From positions 1 to 39,430 of the forward strand of contig DAHXON010000024.1 in the NCBI GenBank assembly GCA_027364875.1: 39,430 nucleotides of DNA, read 5' to 3'. Of the stretch, positions 15,956 to 24,388 are shown one piece after another. Within the stretch, counting starts at the first letter, position 1. The number at the start of each line of letters is the position of its first letter. The position numbers were made by a program, and so were the translations under genes. Below the pieces are notes generated by a model. The model was given only the letters and a program-made list of their open reading frames with translations. It searched no databases and had not been told where the DNA came from. Source of the DNA: Chloroflexota bacterium. Its GTDB lineage: Bacteria; Chloroflexota; Limnocylindria; Limnocylindrales; CSP1-4.

Positions 15956-16166
15956 GCTGAGCCTCCTGACGATTCGATCCGGACCGTAGCCACGATCATG
16001 GGCCCCGCGGCGGCCGCCCGCAATCGTTCGGTGGATCCATGGCGGGTCGGCCGCGCGAAGGATTTCGAGAAGCCGGCTCGCGCGCAGGATCGGTCCGAAC
16101 AGCCCTTCGAAGAACGGCCGATGACGGCGAGACTGCTATGGGGGGCACAAGCGAGGTGAGGCAGCA

Positions 16167-16637
16167 ATGACCACGCTCCAACAAGTCGAAGATTTCCTGG
16201 CGCTCAAGCGCGTGGCCGTCGTTGGCGTGTCGCGCAATCCGAAGGACTTCACCCGGGCAATGTGGGAGGAATTCCGCCAGCGCCGCTACGAAGCCATCCC
16301 GGTCAATCCGAACGTCGCCGAGATCGACGGGCAGAAGTGCTACGCGAGCGTCAAGGACATCGACCCGCCGGTCGAGGGCGTCCTGATCATGACCAGCAAG
16401 AAGGCCACCGACCAGGTCATGCGCGACTGCGTCGACGCCGGCATCAAGCACGTCTGGTTCTACGGGGGCGCTGCGCCGGGAGCCGCCACCGACACGGCCG
16501 TCGCACTCGGCCAGGAGAAGGGGATCGATACCATCAAGGGTCTCTGCCCGTACATGTTCCTGCCGGGCACGCCGGCCTTCCACGCGCCCCATCGCCTATG
16601 GAAGAAGCTGACCGGCAGCTACCCGAAGAAGGGTTGA
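16167..16637 (+). CDS. CoA-binding domain protein (YccU-like)
   Basis: A 156-residue single-domain Rossmann protein. It has KRVAVVGVSRNPKDFTRAM (about 14-32), AIPVNPNVAEIDGQKCYASV (about 44-63), VEGVLIM, KHVWFYGGA and a C-terminal GLCPYMFLPG block. This is the CoA_binding_2 (PF13380) pattern of the YccU family (recognition). It probably binds CoA or a nucleotide and acts as a metabolic sensor; no enzymatic activity is known for the family. AGGTGAGG precedes the ATG. The methyltransferase gene starts 46 bp downstream in the same direction, so the two may share a transcript. Confidence 0.85.
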   Translation: MTTLQQVEDFLALKRVAVVGVSRNPKDFTRAMWEEFRQRRYEAIPVNPNVAEIDGQKCYASVKDIDPPVEGVLIMTSKKATDQVMRDCVDAGIKHVWFYGGAAPGAATDTAVALGQEKGIDTIKGLCPYMFLPGTPAFHAPHRLWKKLTGSYPKKG

Positions 16638-16682
16638 CGTCCGGCGCTCGGTGCGCTCCGGCAGCCCTGTTAACCTGGTCTC

Positions 16683-17642
16683 GTGAGCGAGCAGGATGAC
16701 GTTCTCCGTGGCGCGACCGGGCGGATCGTGCTGGCCGACAACCTCGCCGTGCTCGCGAGCCTGCCGGACGAATCGATCGACCTGATCTACGTCGATCCGC
16801 CTTTCAACACCGGCAAGCGCCAGACGCTCCGGCGGCTGCGAACGATCCGCGACGAAGGGGCGGGCGATCGAACCGGGTTCGGGGGGCGGCGCTACCGCTC
16901 GATCCAGCTCGGCGCGCACAGCTACCTCGACGTCCACGACGACTACCTGGACTTCCTAGAGCCGCGGCTCGTCGAGATGAGGCGCGTCCTGCGTCCGACG
17001 GGCTCGTTCTACCTGCACCTCGATCCCCGCGAAGTGCACTACGCCAAGGTTCTGTGCGACGCGATCTTCGGGCGGGAGTGCTTCGTCAACGAGGTGATCT
17101 GGGCGTACGACTACGGCGCCCGAACCCGGCGACGCTGGCCGGCCAAGCACGACGACATCCTCGTCTACGCGAAGGATCCCAACCGCTACTGGTTCGACGA
17201 CGAAGCGGTGGAGCGCATCCCGTACATGGCTCCGGGCCTGGTCGGGCCCGAGAAGGCGGCCCGGGGCAAGCTGCCGACGGACACGTGGTGGCAGACCATC
17301 GTGCCCCCGGGCGGCAAGGAGCGGACCGGGTATCCCACGCAGAAACCGGTGGCAGTCCTGCGCCGGATCGTCTCGGCTTCGTGCCCGCCGGGCGGTCTCG
17401 TGGCGGACTTCTTCGCCGGGAGCGGCACCGCGGGGGCCGCCGCCCTGGAGCTGGGCCGCCGCTTCCTGCTCGTGGACTCCAACCCGGAAGCGGTCGAAGT
17501 GATGGCCCGGCGGCTTGCCGCCGGCGGGGGCGGGGTGGTCGTCGAGGCCGTCGCGGGGTTCAGTGCCGCGGCCCCGGCGGACCGCGCCGACGTCGCGGAC
17601 CTCGTCGAAACCCCTGGCGCCACACCCCCGCTCGAACCATAG
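16683..17642 (+). CDS. Solitary DNA methyltransferase, beta-class (N6-adenine or N4-cytosine)
   Basis: A 319-residue site-specific methylase. The order is catalytic motif IV (DPPF, 38-41), a variable target-recognition region, the conserved YPTQKPVAVLRRI segment, then SAM-binding motif I (FFAGSGTAG, about 243-251). This is the beta arrangement shared by CcrM and RsrI/Mod-type enzymes. The start is GTG 16683. There is no restriction endonuclease or specificity subunit on either side: neighbours are a CoA-binding protein and a propeller protein. It therefore looks like an orphan regulatory or protective methylase. The C-terminal 50 residues are Ala/Pro-rich and probably disordered. The recognition sequence cannot be predicted from the window. 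Confidence 0.88.
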   Translation: MSEQDDVLRGATGRIVLADNLAVLASLPDESIDLIYVDPPFNTGKRQTLRRLRTIRDEGAGDRTGFGGRRYRSIQLGAHSYLDVHDDYLDFLEPRLVEMRRVLRPTGSFYLHLDPREVHYAKVLCDAIFGRECFVNEVIWAYDYGARTRRRWPAKHDDILVYAKDPNRYWFDDEAVERIPYMAPGLVGPEKAARGKLPTDTWWQTIVPPGGKERTGYPTQKPVAVLRRIVSASCPPGGLVADFFAGSGTAGAAALELGRRFLLVDSNPEAVEVMARRLAAGGGGVVVEAVAGFSAAAPADRADVADLVETPGATPPLEP

Positions 17643-17708
17643 AACGCGGGTCCGGCTGGGGCTATCATCGAGTGAGCGCCCCTCTGACATGGGCTCGGGA
17701 GCCTGGAC

Positions 17709-19757
17709 GTGCGCCGATACGCGAGCAGAGGCTTGGAGTGGCGGCCCTGGGCCGCACCGCCGGGTGGCGCGGTTGCGCTGCCGGCTGATGGTGACGCGCG
17801 CGCCGATCGGGACGTCGAGGCGCGCCTCATCGACGAGGCGCCGGACCCGATCGCGATGCCCCAGTGCGAGAGCCTCACACTCGTCCGCCGGGGCCGCCGC
17901 CAGTACCGCGAGCTCGCCGACCCGGCGCCGCAGACACGGGCCCAGTTCGGTCAGATCGTGGAGGACCGCATCGACGGCCACCGGATCTACCCCGACCCGC
18001 CCCGTCGAGTACGGAGCGTGAACCGGCGCGGCCGGCTCCTCGAGCGCGCTTCGCCGGGGCTCCTGCCGTTCGCCCTTCTCGCCTGGGTCCAGGCTTGCAT
18101 GCTCGTGGCCGACGCCTGGTCGGCCGGCAACTGGACGGCTCCGGGCGCGGCCCAACTGGCGCTTCGCCTGGTTCAGGTGTGCGCTCTATGCCTGCTGCCG
18201 GCAGCCGTCCTGCTCTGGCGGCGCGACGCCTGGAGAAGCGCGCCGCTCGTGTTCGTCGGGGCGATCGTCTGGACCACTCTCCCGGCCCTTGCCGGCATCG
18301 CGGCCTGGCTGGTCACCCGCGCGCCGGGCCTGACCGAGCGATTCGGAGGCGAAGCCGGGGCTGCGGCCGCCGCGGCTGCCGCGGGCGCCTGTCTGGGCCC
18401 GGCCCTCATCGCGCTGGGACTGGAGCGGCTGCGGCGCTCGCCCGCGACGTGGCTGCGGCCGGTCACCACTCGGGGGGCGTGGCTTGCCGCAGTGCTCGTC
18501 GTGTTCAATGCCGGCAGGTGGCTCCCTCTGGCGCAGGGTTCCGCGTCGACTACCTCCGGCGGTGCTATGGACGCCCTTCACCTGGCCGGCTCCGTGACCG
18601 GCGCCCTCGACCCGCTGTTGCTGCTGTCACTCGCCCTGCTCGGCTGCTCGACCGTGTCTGCATTCTCCGCCGACGAGGCCCAGAGGCGTCTGTGGCAGTG
18701 CCTGATGCTCGGCGCCGCGCTATTCGCCGCGGCCAGCTTCTACGAGCTCGGCGCCGGGGAACTGCTCGGCAGCCTGGCAATGAGCGGGCAGCCGGCCCTG
18801 GCCGACCGCGGCTGGTACGGAGTCGTCGCCACGGCGGTTCTGGCGGCCGGGTCTCTCCTGCTATTCCTCGGCTTCTCGTCGCCGGTCTGGTCGGCCGCGC
18901 CCGATGCCGAAGGTTCCGGACTCGCAGCTCCCGAGGAGATCTTCGCCTGGGGATCGGTTTCCGAAGCCGGCGGCGAGCCGATCCCGATGAGCGCGATCGT
19001 CGCCGTAGCGGCCGGAGCGGACCACGCTCTGGCGGTGGACCGGTTCGGCCGGGTGGGTGCCTGGGGCGACGACGCCAGGGGCCAGACCGACGTCCCGGAC
19101 GATCTCGTCGGAGTGGTGGCCGTGGCCGCGGGCGACGGCTTCAGCCTGGCCCTCCGAGGCGACGGCACCGTTGCCGCATGGGGCTCCAACGACCTGGGTG
19201 AGACGAGCGTGCCCGCGGATCTGTCCGGCGTCACGGCCATCGCGGCCGGCCGCGGTTTCGCACTCGCGCTCAAGGCCGACGGCACGATCGCGGGCTGGGG
19301 CGACCGCTGTGCCGGCGCAATGGCCGTCCCGGCGGGCCTTATCGGCGTGACCGCGATCTCCGCCGGCGTCGATCACGCGCTGGCGCTCAGGCTCGACGGT
19401 AGCGTCGTTGGCTGGGGCGACGACCGGTACGGACAGGCAAGCGTTCCGCCCGGACTGGGTCGAGTGAAGGCGATCTCGGCCGGTGGCAACTTCAGCCTGG
19501 CGCTTCTGTTCGACGGGACCGTGACGGCCTGGGGCGATGGCAGCTACGGCCAGCTCGACGTCCCGCGCCGCCTCCGGAACGTGGTCGCAATCTCGGCCGG
19601 CGCCTTCCACGCGCTCGCGCTGCTCGCCGACGGGGACGTGGCCGGCTGGGGCGGCGGCAGCCGCAGCCAGGGCGAATCCACTCACCCGTGGCACCTGGTG
19701 GATTTCAAGGCGGTCGCCGCGGGCGACGGCTACAGCCTGGCCCTCCGAGCGGCCTGA
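17709..19757 (+). CDS. Polytopic membrane protein with C-terminal RCC1-type beta-propeller
   Basis: A 682-residue protein read from GTG 17709. Residues 1-110 are soluble, basic and without recognisable domains. Eight hydrophobic helices span about 115-400. Residues about 410-682 form RCC1-like repeats of about 39 residues with the core [V/F]xA[V/I][S/A]AGxxxxLAL...DGxVxxWG....G...VP..L. I count six full repeats, plus a leading FAWGSVSEAGGEPIPM and a trailing FKAVAAGDGYSLALRAA. These two halves together would complete a seventh blade, the velcro closure of a circular propeller. The propeller would be a binding platform anchored at the membrane. The ligand is unknown and a guanine-exchange role is not implied. 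It is followed by a hairpin and a convergent oxidoreductase gene. Confidence 0.82.
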   Translation: MRRYASRGLEWRPWAAPPGGAVALPADGDARADRDVEARLIDEAPDPIAMPQCESLTLVRRGRRQYRELADPAPQTRAQFGQIVEDRIDGHRIYPDPPRRVRSVNRRGRLLERASPGLLPFALLAWVQACMLVADAWSAGNWTAPGAAQLALRLVQVCALCLLPAAVLLWRRDAWRSAPLVFVGAIVWTTLPALAGIAAWLVTRAPGLTERFGGEAGAAAAAAAAGACLGPALIALGLERLRRSPATWLRPVTTRGAWLAAVLVVFNAGRWLPLAQGSASTTSGGAMDALHLAGSVTGALDPLLLLSLALLGCSTVSAFSADEAQRRLWQCLMLGAALFAAASFYELGAGELLGSLAMSGQPALADRGWYGVVATAVLAAGSLLLFLGFSSPVWSAAPDAEGSGLAAPEEIFAWGSVSEAGGEPIPMSAIVAVAAGADHALAVDRFGRVGAWGDDARGQTDVPDDLVGVVAVAAGDGFSLALRGDGTVAAWGSNDLGETSVPADLSGVTAIAAGRGFALALKADGTIAGWGDRCAGAMAVPAGLIGVTAISAGVDHALALRLDGSVVGWGDDRYGQASVPPGLGRVKAISAGGNFSLALLFDGTVTAWGDGSYGQLDVPRRLRNVVAISAGAFHALALLADGDVAGWGGGSRSQGESTHPWHLVDFKAVAAGDGYSLALRAA

Positions 19758-19775
19758 CTCATCCGGCCTGGCCGC

Positions 19776-19799
19776 CCTGCCAGCCTCGCGGCTGCCAGG
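19776..19799. terminator. Stem-loop between convergent genes
   Basis: CCTGCCAGCC (19776-19785) pairs with GGCTGCCAGG (19790-19799) around a four-base loop, with one mismatch. It lies between the stop codons of the propeller gene and the convergent oxidoreductase gene. There is no T run on either strand, so it is only a candidate bidirectional terminator. Confidence 0.35.
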
Positions 19800-19816
19800 C
19801 GTTCCCCCGTAGCTGC

Positions 19817-20785
19817 TTAGTGCTCCAGGCTTACCACGGTGCCGGTTTCGGCGGATCGATAGAGGGCCTCGATGGCGCGGGCCTGGGCGAGCGCATCCTC
19901 TCGCCCGAGCAGCGGGGTAACCCGGCCCATGATCGCGGCGCTCATGTTTTCGAGCTCGAGCCGGTAGGCGTCGTCGTCCTGGACGTCGACCTCTCGCTCG
20001 CCGAGCGTCACGCCGCCGAACTCGCCCTGCCACGGATCGCCGATAGCGAGCGTGGCCTTCGAGCCGATGGCTTCGAGGCCGCGGTGATCCGTCCTGAAGC
20101 TCGCGGAAACCTGCGCGACCACGCCCGAGGGGAAGCGGAGCAGGCCCGCGAAGCTGTCGTCCACTCCGGACGGGGCCAGGTGCTGCTCGCCGTAGACGCG
20201 GAGAGGCTCCTCGCCCGCCACCAGGCGCGCGCCGCTGACGGAGTAGCACCCCACGTCCATGAGCGCGCCGCCGTCGAGGATCGGGTCGAGGCGGACGTCG
20301 TCCGGGTTTCGAAGGACGAAGCTGAAGCTCGCCCGGATCGCCACCAGCTCGCCGATCTCCGGCAGCAGCTCTACGAAGCGGCGCACCTGCGGGCGATGCC
20401 GCCACATGAACGCCTCCATGAGGATCAGGTGGCGCGCTTTCGCCTCGTCGAACGCCTGGATCACCTCCGCGGGCCGCCGCGTGTACGGCTTCTCGCACAG
20501 GACGTGCTTGCCGGCCGCCAGCGACTTCATGGTCATGGGGTGGTGGAGCGAGTTGGGCAGGCCGATGTAGACGGCGTCGACTTCGGGATCGGCGAGCAGG
20601 TCGTCGTAGGTTGCGTGGACGTGGGCGATGCCGAACCGGCCGGCGAACGATCGGGCTCGCGATTGGTCGCGGCTGGCGACGGCCGTGACCTCGAAGTTGG
20701 AGGCCTTTCCGAGGTCGCGGAGCAGGGTGGCCGAGATGCCGCCCGGCCCGATGATTCCCCAGCGAACCTTCCCGGACGACGGCAT
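19817..20785 (-). CDS. Gfo/Idh/MocA family oxidoreductase
   Basis: The 322-residue product has an N-terminal Rossmann fold with VRWGIIGPGGIS for NAD(P) binding. The conserved CEKPYTRRPAEV segment (about 95-107) contains the Lys-Pro pair that positions the nicotinamide. A C-terminal alpha/beta domain includes GGALMDVGCY, whose Asp and downstream His/Tyr region form the usual active site. It is likely a cytoplasmic dehydrogenase of a sugar, cyclitol or related polyol; the substrate is not deducible. It diverges from the MpaB-like gene across 145 bp. Length and motifs are normal for the family. Confidence 0.9.
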   Translation of the reverse strand: MPSSGKVRWGIIGPGGISATLLRDLGKASNFEVTAVASRDQSRARSFAGRFGIAHVHATYDDLLADPEVDAVYIGLPNSLHHPMTMKSLAAGKHVLCEKPYTRRPAEVIQAFDEAKARHLILMEAFMWRHRPQVRRFVELLPEIGELVAIRASFSFVLRNPDDVRLDPILDGGALMDVGCYSVSGARLVAGEEPLRVYGEQHLAPSGVDDSFAGLLRFPSGVVAQVSASFRTDHRGLEAIGSKATLAIGDPWQGEFGGVTLGEREVDVQDDDAYRLELENMSAAIMGRVTPLLGREDALAQARAIEALYRSAETGTVVSLEH

Positions 20786-20930
20786 CGATTATCTCCTGGT
20801 CGGCTTGGGCGCGGGCCCCGAGGCGCGCGGCTGTCCAGACTGTAGCGCCCGGCGGTTTCCGTCGGGTCGCCCTTCGGCCGCGGCCTCGGCAAGTGGCCGT
20901 CGATCGCGGCCGCCGAGATACCCTGGGTGA

Positions 20931-21878
20931 GTGATCGAAGGTCAGGGCGACGGAATCGCGTTCGGGGCCTACGGGCCCGAGTCTGAGGCGTGGCGGATCA
21001 ACCGCGAGGCCACGGCACTCCTCGCCGCCGCGCCTCGAGCCCTTCTCCTCCAGCTGGCTCATCCGCTCGTCGCCGAGGGAGTGGAGCAGCACAGCCGCTT
21101 CCGGGAGGACCCGAGGGCCCGCCTCGAGGGTACCCTCCACAGCTACATGCGCCTGGTCTACGGCACTCGTGCCGAGGCCCGTGCGGAGCTCCGGCGGCTG
21201 AACCGTCTCCACGAACGCATCCGCGGCGACGTCCGCGATCCGGTGGCGGCCACACTGGGCCGCGAGCGCTACTCGGCGAGGGACGCGGACCTGGCCCTGT
21301 GGGTTCACGCCACGCTCATCGACTCGACGCTCGCCGCGTACGAGGCCTGGATCGAGCCGCTGCCGGAAGAGCGGGCGGCCCGTTTCTACGACGAGACGCG
21401 GCCGATAGGGCTCGCCTTCGGCATCCCGAACGATCTGCTGCCGACGGACCTAGGCCACTTTCGGGCGTACTTCGACGGCATGATCGGCCCCGGCGGCCCG
21501 ATCCGGGTGACGCCCACGGCCCGGGATCTGGCCGGGACGATCCTTCATCCGCCACTCGGCCGGATGCTGCTCCCTCCCGGACGCGGAGGCAACGGAATGC
21601 CGGCCCGGACCAGGCCGGTCGCGGCGGCAGGCCTGGACCTGGTGCCGAGCTTTCTGTACGACTGGCTGCTCTGGCCGGGCTTGCTGCTCCTGCCGCCGGC
21701 GGTCCGCGAGGGCTACGGGATCCGGGACGGCGCGGCGGGCCGGTTGGTCACAGCCTGGCTGCGGACGAGCTTCCGAACCTGGCGCGCGGTCGTGCCGGAG
21801 CCGTTGCGCTGGATGCCGCAGGCGGTTCGGGCGTTCGACCGCGTTCGCGTGGCCGACCGCGGGGCCGAAAGGCGCTGA
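20931..21878 (+). CDS. MpaB-like oxygenase (DUF2236 family)
   Basis: The 315-residue protein matches the oxygenase MpaB/rubber-oxygenase-related family. It has LLLQLAHPLVAEGVEQHSRF (about 39-58) followed by DPRARLEGT and MRLVYG. Later it has LALWVHATLIDSTLAAYE and the GIPNDLLPTD block. The conserved His, Arg and Thr residues are those that surround the haem in related latex-clearing proteins (family knowledge). Haem binding here is inferred. It may oxidise an unsaturated lipid or isoprenoid chain. Two hydrophobic stretches near 245-265 could associate with membrane. GTG 20931 is the assigned start; no strong ribosome-binding site separates it from alternatives. Confidence 0.8.
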   Translation: MIEGQGDGIAFGAYGPESEAWRINREATALLAAAPRALLLQLAHPLVAEGVEQHSRFREDPRARLEGTLHSYMRLVYGTRAEARAELRRLNRLHERIRGDVRDPVAATLGRERYSARDADLALWVHATLIDSTLAAYEAWIEPLPEERAARFYDETRPIGLAFGIPNDLLPTDLGHFRAYFDGMIGPGGPIRVTPTARDLAGTILHPPLGRMLLPPGRGGNGMPARTRPVAAAGLDLVPSFLYDWLLWPGLLLLPPAVREGYGIRDGAAGRLVTAWLRTSFRTWRAVVPEPLRWMPQAVRAFDRVRVADRGAERR

Positions 21879-22040
21879 TCGGTCGTCCGCCGGCCGATTG
21901 CACGACATCCTTGGTGAGTCGGCCCGGCAGGCGGGAAAGGTCGTCGCTCCGGAACGCGGGCAGGCGGGTCGTTGGTACGTTGCCGCCGCAACGGAGCAGG
22001 CGGTCGCGCGCCCCCGGACGCGCCAGCAGGAGTTCTGACC

Positions 22041-22706
22041 ATGAAGGTAGCCATAATCGGAGCCGGCAACGTCGGCAAGGGTCTGGGCAAGTCCATCAAG
22101 GGCGCCGGTCACGACGTGATCTTCGCCTCCCGCGGAGAGAGCGCCAGGACCGCCGCGCAGAGCACGGGCGGCACCAGCGGCAGCGTCCGCGATGCGGCCG
22201 AGCAGGCCGACATCGTGATTCTGGCGATCCCGTACGGCGCCGCAAGCGACGTCGCCACGGAGATTCAAAGCGTCGTTTCGGGCAAGGTGGTCATCGACGT
22301 GACCAATCCGCTCAGCGCCGACGGCAGCGGGCTCGCCACCGAGCCGGGCACGTCCGCGGCCGAGCAGATCGCTCGCTGGCTGCCCGGCGCACGCGTCGTG
22401 AAGGCGTTCAACACGATGTTCGCGGCCGTCCACGGCAACCCGAAGGCTCACGGCCAGCAGCTCGACGGCCTCTTCGCGACCGACGACGAGGTCGCTCGCG
22501 AGAAAGTCGCGCAGCTCCTGACGTCGATGGGCTTCCGGCCGGTCTGGGTCGGGCCGTTGTCGCGGGCGCGTGAGCTCGAGGCGATGGGGTACCTCAACAT
22601 CGCCCTTCAGATGGCCACCAACGGCGACTGGCAGGCAACCTTCACGCTGGTGGGCGCCCCGAAGGGAGCACTCGAGCACCGCGCCCCGACGTCCGCCCGG
22701 AAGTAG
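22041..22706 (+). CDS. NADPH-dependent F420 reductase-like NAD(P)-binding protein
   Basis: A 221-residue Rossmann protein beginning MKVAIIGAGNVGKGLGKSI, the dinucleotide motif of F420_oxidored (PF03807) proteins. VILAIPYGAASDV, VVIDVTNPLS and VVKAFNTMFA are the other family blocks, and the C-terminal LEAMGYLNIALQM fits the substrate cap. Members move hydride between NADPH and coenzyme F420 or act on related substrates. F420 specificity here is an inference. AGGAG at 22028-22032 fixes the ATG at 22041. It is convergent with the MFS exporter. Confidence 0.8.
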   Translation: MKVAIIGAGNVGKGLGKSIKGAGHDVIFASRGESARTAAQSTGGTSGSVRDAAEQADIVILAIPYGAASDVATEIQSVVSGKVVIDVTNPLSADGSGLATEPGTSAAEQIARWLPGARVVKAFNTMFAAVHGNPKAHGQQLDGLFATDDEVAREKVAQLLTSMGFRPVWVGPLSRARELEAMGYLNIALQMATNGDWQATFTLVGAPKGALEHRAPTSARK

Positions 22707-22731
22707 CCCAGGCGCCCCGGGGCATCCGAAA

Positions 22732-22746
22732 CCGGCGCGTCGCCGG
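22732..22746. other. Short GC-rich stem-loop between convergent genes
   Basis: CCGGCG and CGCCGG pair perfectly around a three-base loop, in the 57-bp gap between the F420 reductase-like gene and the convergent MFS gene. There is no T run. It could help transcripts end but may be incidental in GC-rich DNA. Confidence 0.25.
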
Positions 22747-22763
22747 CGGCTCGCGCCGCCCGG

Positions 22764-24323
22764 CTACCCGCCCCGCCGCTCGATTCGGACCGCGGGCATG
22801 AACCGGAGCGCCACGGCCGCCACTAGCATCGCGTCGACGGCAACGATGACGAATACCCACTCCAGGCCACTCGATAGCGCCGATTGCATCGAGGCCAGCT
22901 GCGCCGCCGGTATGTAGTTGCGGCCGATCGGGTCCAGGATCGCGGCGGACGACGAGCCGACCGAGGCTGTCACGATCCCGCCGAGGAGACCCACTCCGAC
23001 GGCGCCGCCGATCGTCCGGCTGAACTGGACCAGGCCCGTGGCTACGGCGCGGCGCTGCCACGGCACGGCGGCCTGGACCATGACCAGGATCACGGTCGCC
23101 GACAGGCCCATGCCGAGGCCCGTGACCGCCTCTCCGGCCGCCGCCACCATGAGCCCGCCGGAGAGTGTCCCCGGCCGCTCGGCCTGGGTCACGATGAGCG
23201 TGCCCGCGACCAGCATCGCCATGCCGACCAGGACCACCGGCCGGGCGCCGAAGCGCAGGAGCGCCCGCCCGCCGACGATCGAGCCGAAAGGCCAGCCGAT
23301 CGACATCGCCGCGACCGCGACGCCCGCTTCGAGCGCGTTGCCCGCCAGCACTCCCTGGATGAGTGGCGGCACGTACGTCGACAGGCTGAACATGACGACG
23401 CCGGAGAGGCCGCCGATGGCCAGTCCCGCGGCGATGACCGGCACGCCGATGAGGCTCAGATCGATGAGCGGCTCGGCGATCCGGCGCTCGAACGTCACGA
23501 AAGCCACGATCAGGACCAGCGCCGCCGCCACCAGCCCGAGCGTAAGCGGCGACGTCCAGCCCCACAGCTGGCCGCCTTCAGTGGCGGCGAACAGCAGCCC
23601 CACCAGACCCGCGGTCAGGATGCCGGCCCCGGCGAGGTCTAGGCGGTGGCGGTGATGCTCGACGTGCTCGTGGAGGTACCGGCCGATCAGGAAGGCGGCC
23701 ACGATCCCCACGGGAGCGTTGACGAAGAAGACCCACCGCCAGCCGATCGTGGTGGTGATGATGCTGCCCACGGCCGGTCCGATCACCGCCGCCGCGCCCC
23801 AGACGCCCGAGAACAAGCCCTGGATCTTGGCCCGCTGCTCGCTCTCGAAGACGTCGCCGAGGATCGTGAACGAGATCGGTTGGACCGCTCCGGCGCCGAG
23901 CCCCTGGATGGTCCGGAAGAGGATGAGGGTGAACATGGAGCCGGCGGCGCCGCACAGCATCGACCCGCCCACGAACAAGCCAAGACCGGTGAGGAAGACG
24001 GGTTTCCGGCCGTACATGTCCGCCAACCGCGAGTACAGCGGAACCGTGACCGTGGACGCGAGCAGATAAGCGGAGAAGACCCAGCCGTACTCGTTGAGCC
24101 CGCCAAGATTGCCGATGATGGTCGGCATGGCGGTCGAGACCACGGTCGAGTCGAGGGCGGCGACGGCGAGCGCGAACATGATCCCGACGGCGATGACGAA
24201 TTGCTCGGGCGTCATGCCGATCCGGCGCGCTACGGCGTGGTGCCTGCGGGTCGCGGGCAGCGGGCCGGGCACCGGCAGGGGCTCGGACGCCGGCCGGGGC
24301 TCGGTGGTCGTCGTGTCGGACAT
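22764..24323 (-). CDS. DHA2-family (14-TM) MFS drug exporter
   Basis: A 519-residue transporter of the EmrB/QacA type. After a Pro-rich tail it has the TM1 motif LDSTVVSTAMPTI, the motif-A loop SRLADMYGRKP between TM2 and TM3, FRTIQGLGAGAVQP, and motif C AAAVIGPAVGSII, which marks drug antiporters. Roughly fourteen hydrophobic spans are visible to LVAAVALRFMPAV. It is predicted to expel lipophilic or cationic compounds using the proton gradient; the substrate is unknown. It diverges from the APH-type kinase across only 65 bp. A resistance role for the pair is possible but unproven. Confidence 0.92.
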   Translation of the reverse strand: MSDTTTTEPRPASEPLPVPGPLPATRRHHAVARRIGMTPEQFVIAVGIMFALAVAALDSTVVSTAMPTIIGNLGGLNEYGWVFSAYLLASTVTVPLYSRLADMYGRKPVFLTGLGLFVGGSMLCGAAGSMFTLILFRTIQGLGAGAVQPISFTILGDVFESEQRAKIQGLFSGVWGAAAVIGPAVGSIITTTIGWRWVFFVNAPVGIVAAFLIGRYLHEHVEHHRHRLDLAGAGILTAGLVGLLFAATEGGQLWGWTSPLTLGLVAAALVLIVAFVTFERRIAEPLIDLSLIGVPVIAAGLAIGGLSGVVMFSLSTYVPPLIQGVLAGNALEAGVAVAAMSIGWPFGSIVGGRALLRFGARPVVLVGMAMLVAGTLIVTQAERPGTLSGGLMVAAAGEAVTGLGMGLSATVILVMVQAAVPWQRRAVATGLVQFSRTIGGAVGVGLLGGIVTASVGSSSAAILDPIGRNYIPAAQLASMQSALSSGLEWVFVIVAVDAMLVAAVALRFMPAVRIERRGG

Positions 24324-24388
24324 TCGCCAAGTCTAGGGAATGGCGTCCCGGACCGGCTCGCGGCGCCCGGCTGCGGGACAATCGGCTC

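Noticed and set aside
16167-17642. Restriction-modification system at the methyltransferase
   Set aside because: The neighbours are a CoA-binding protein and a propeller protein; no endonuclease, specificity subunit or helicase is present.
18861-21308. An 815-codon minus-strand open frame across the propeller and oxidoreductase genes
   Set aside because: The RCC1 repeats on the plus strand and the Rossmann motifs of the oxidoreductase explain this DNA; the long frame has repetitive, domain-free translation.
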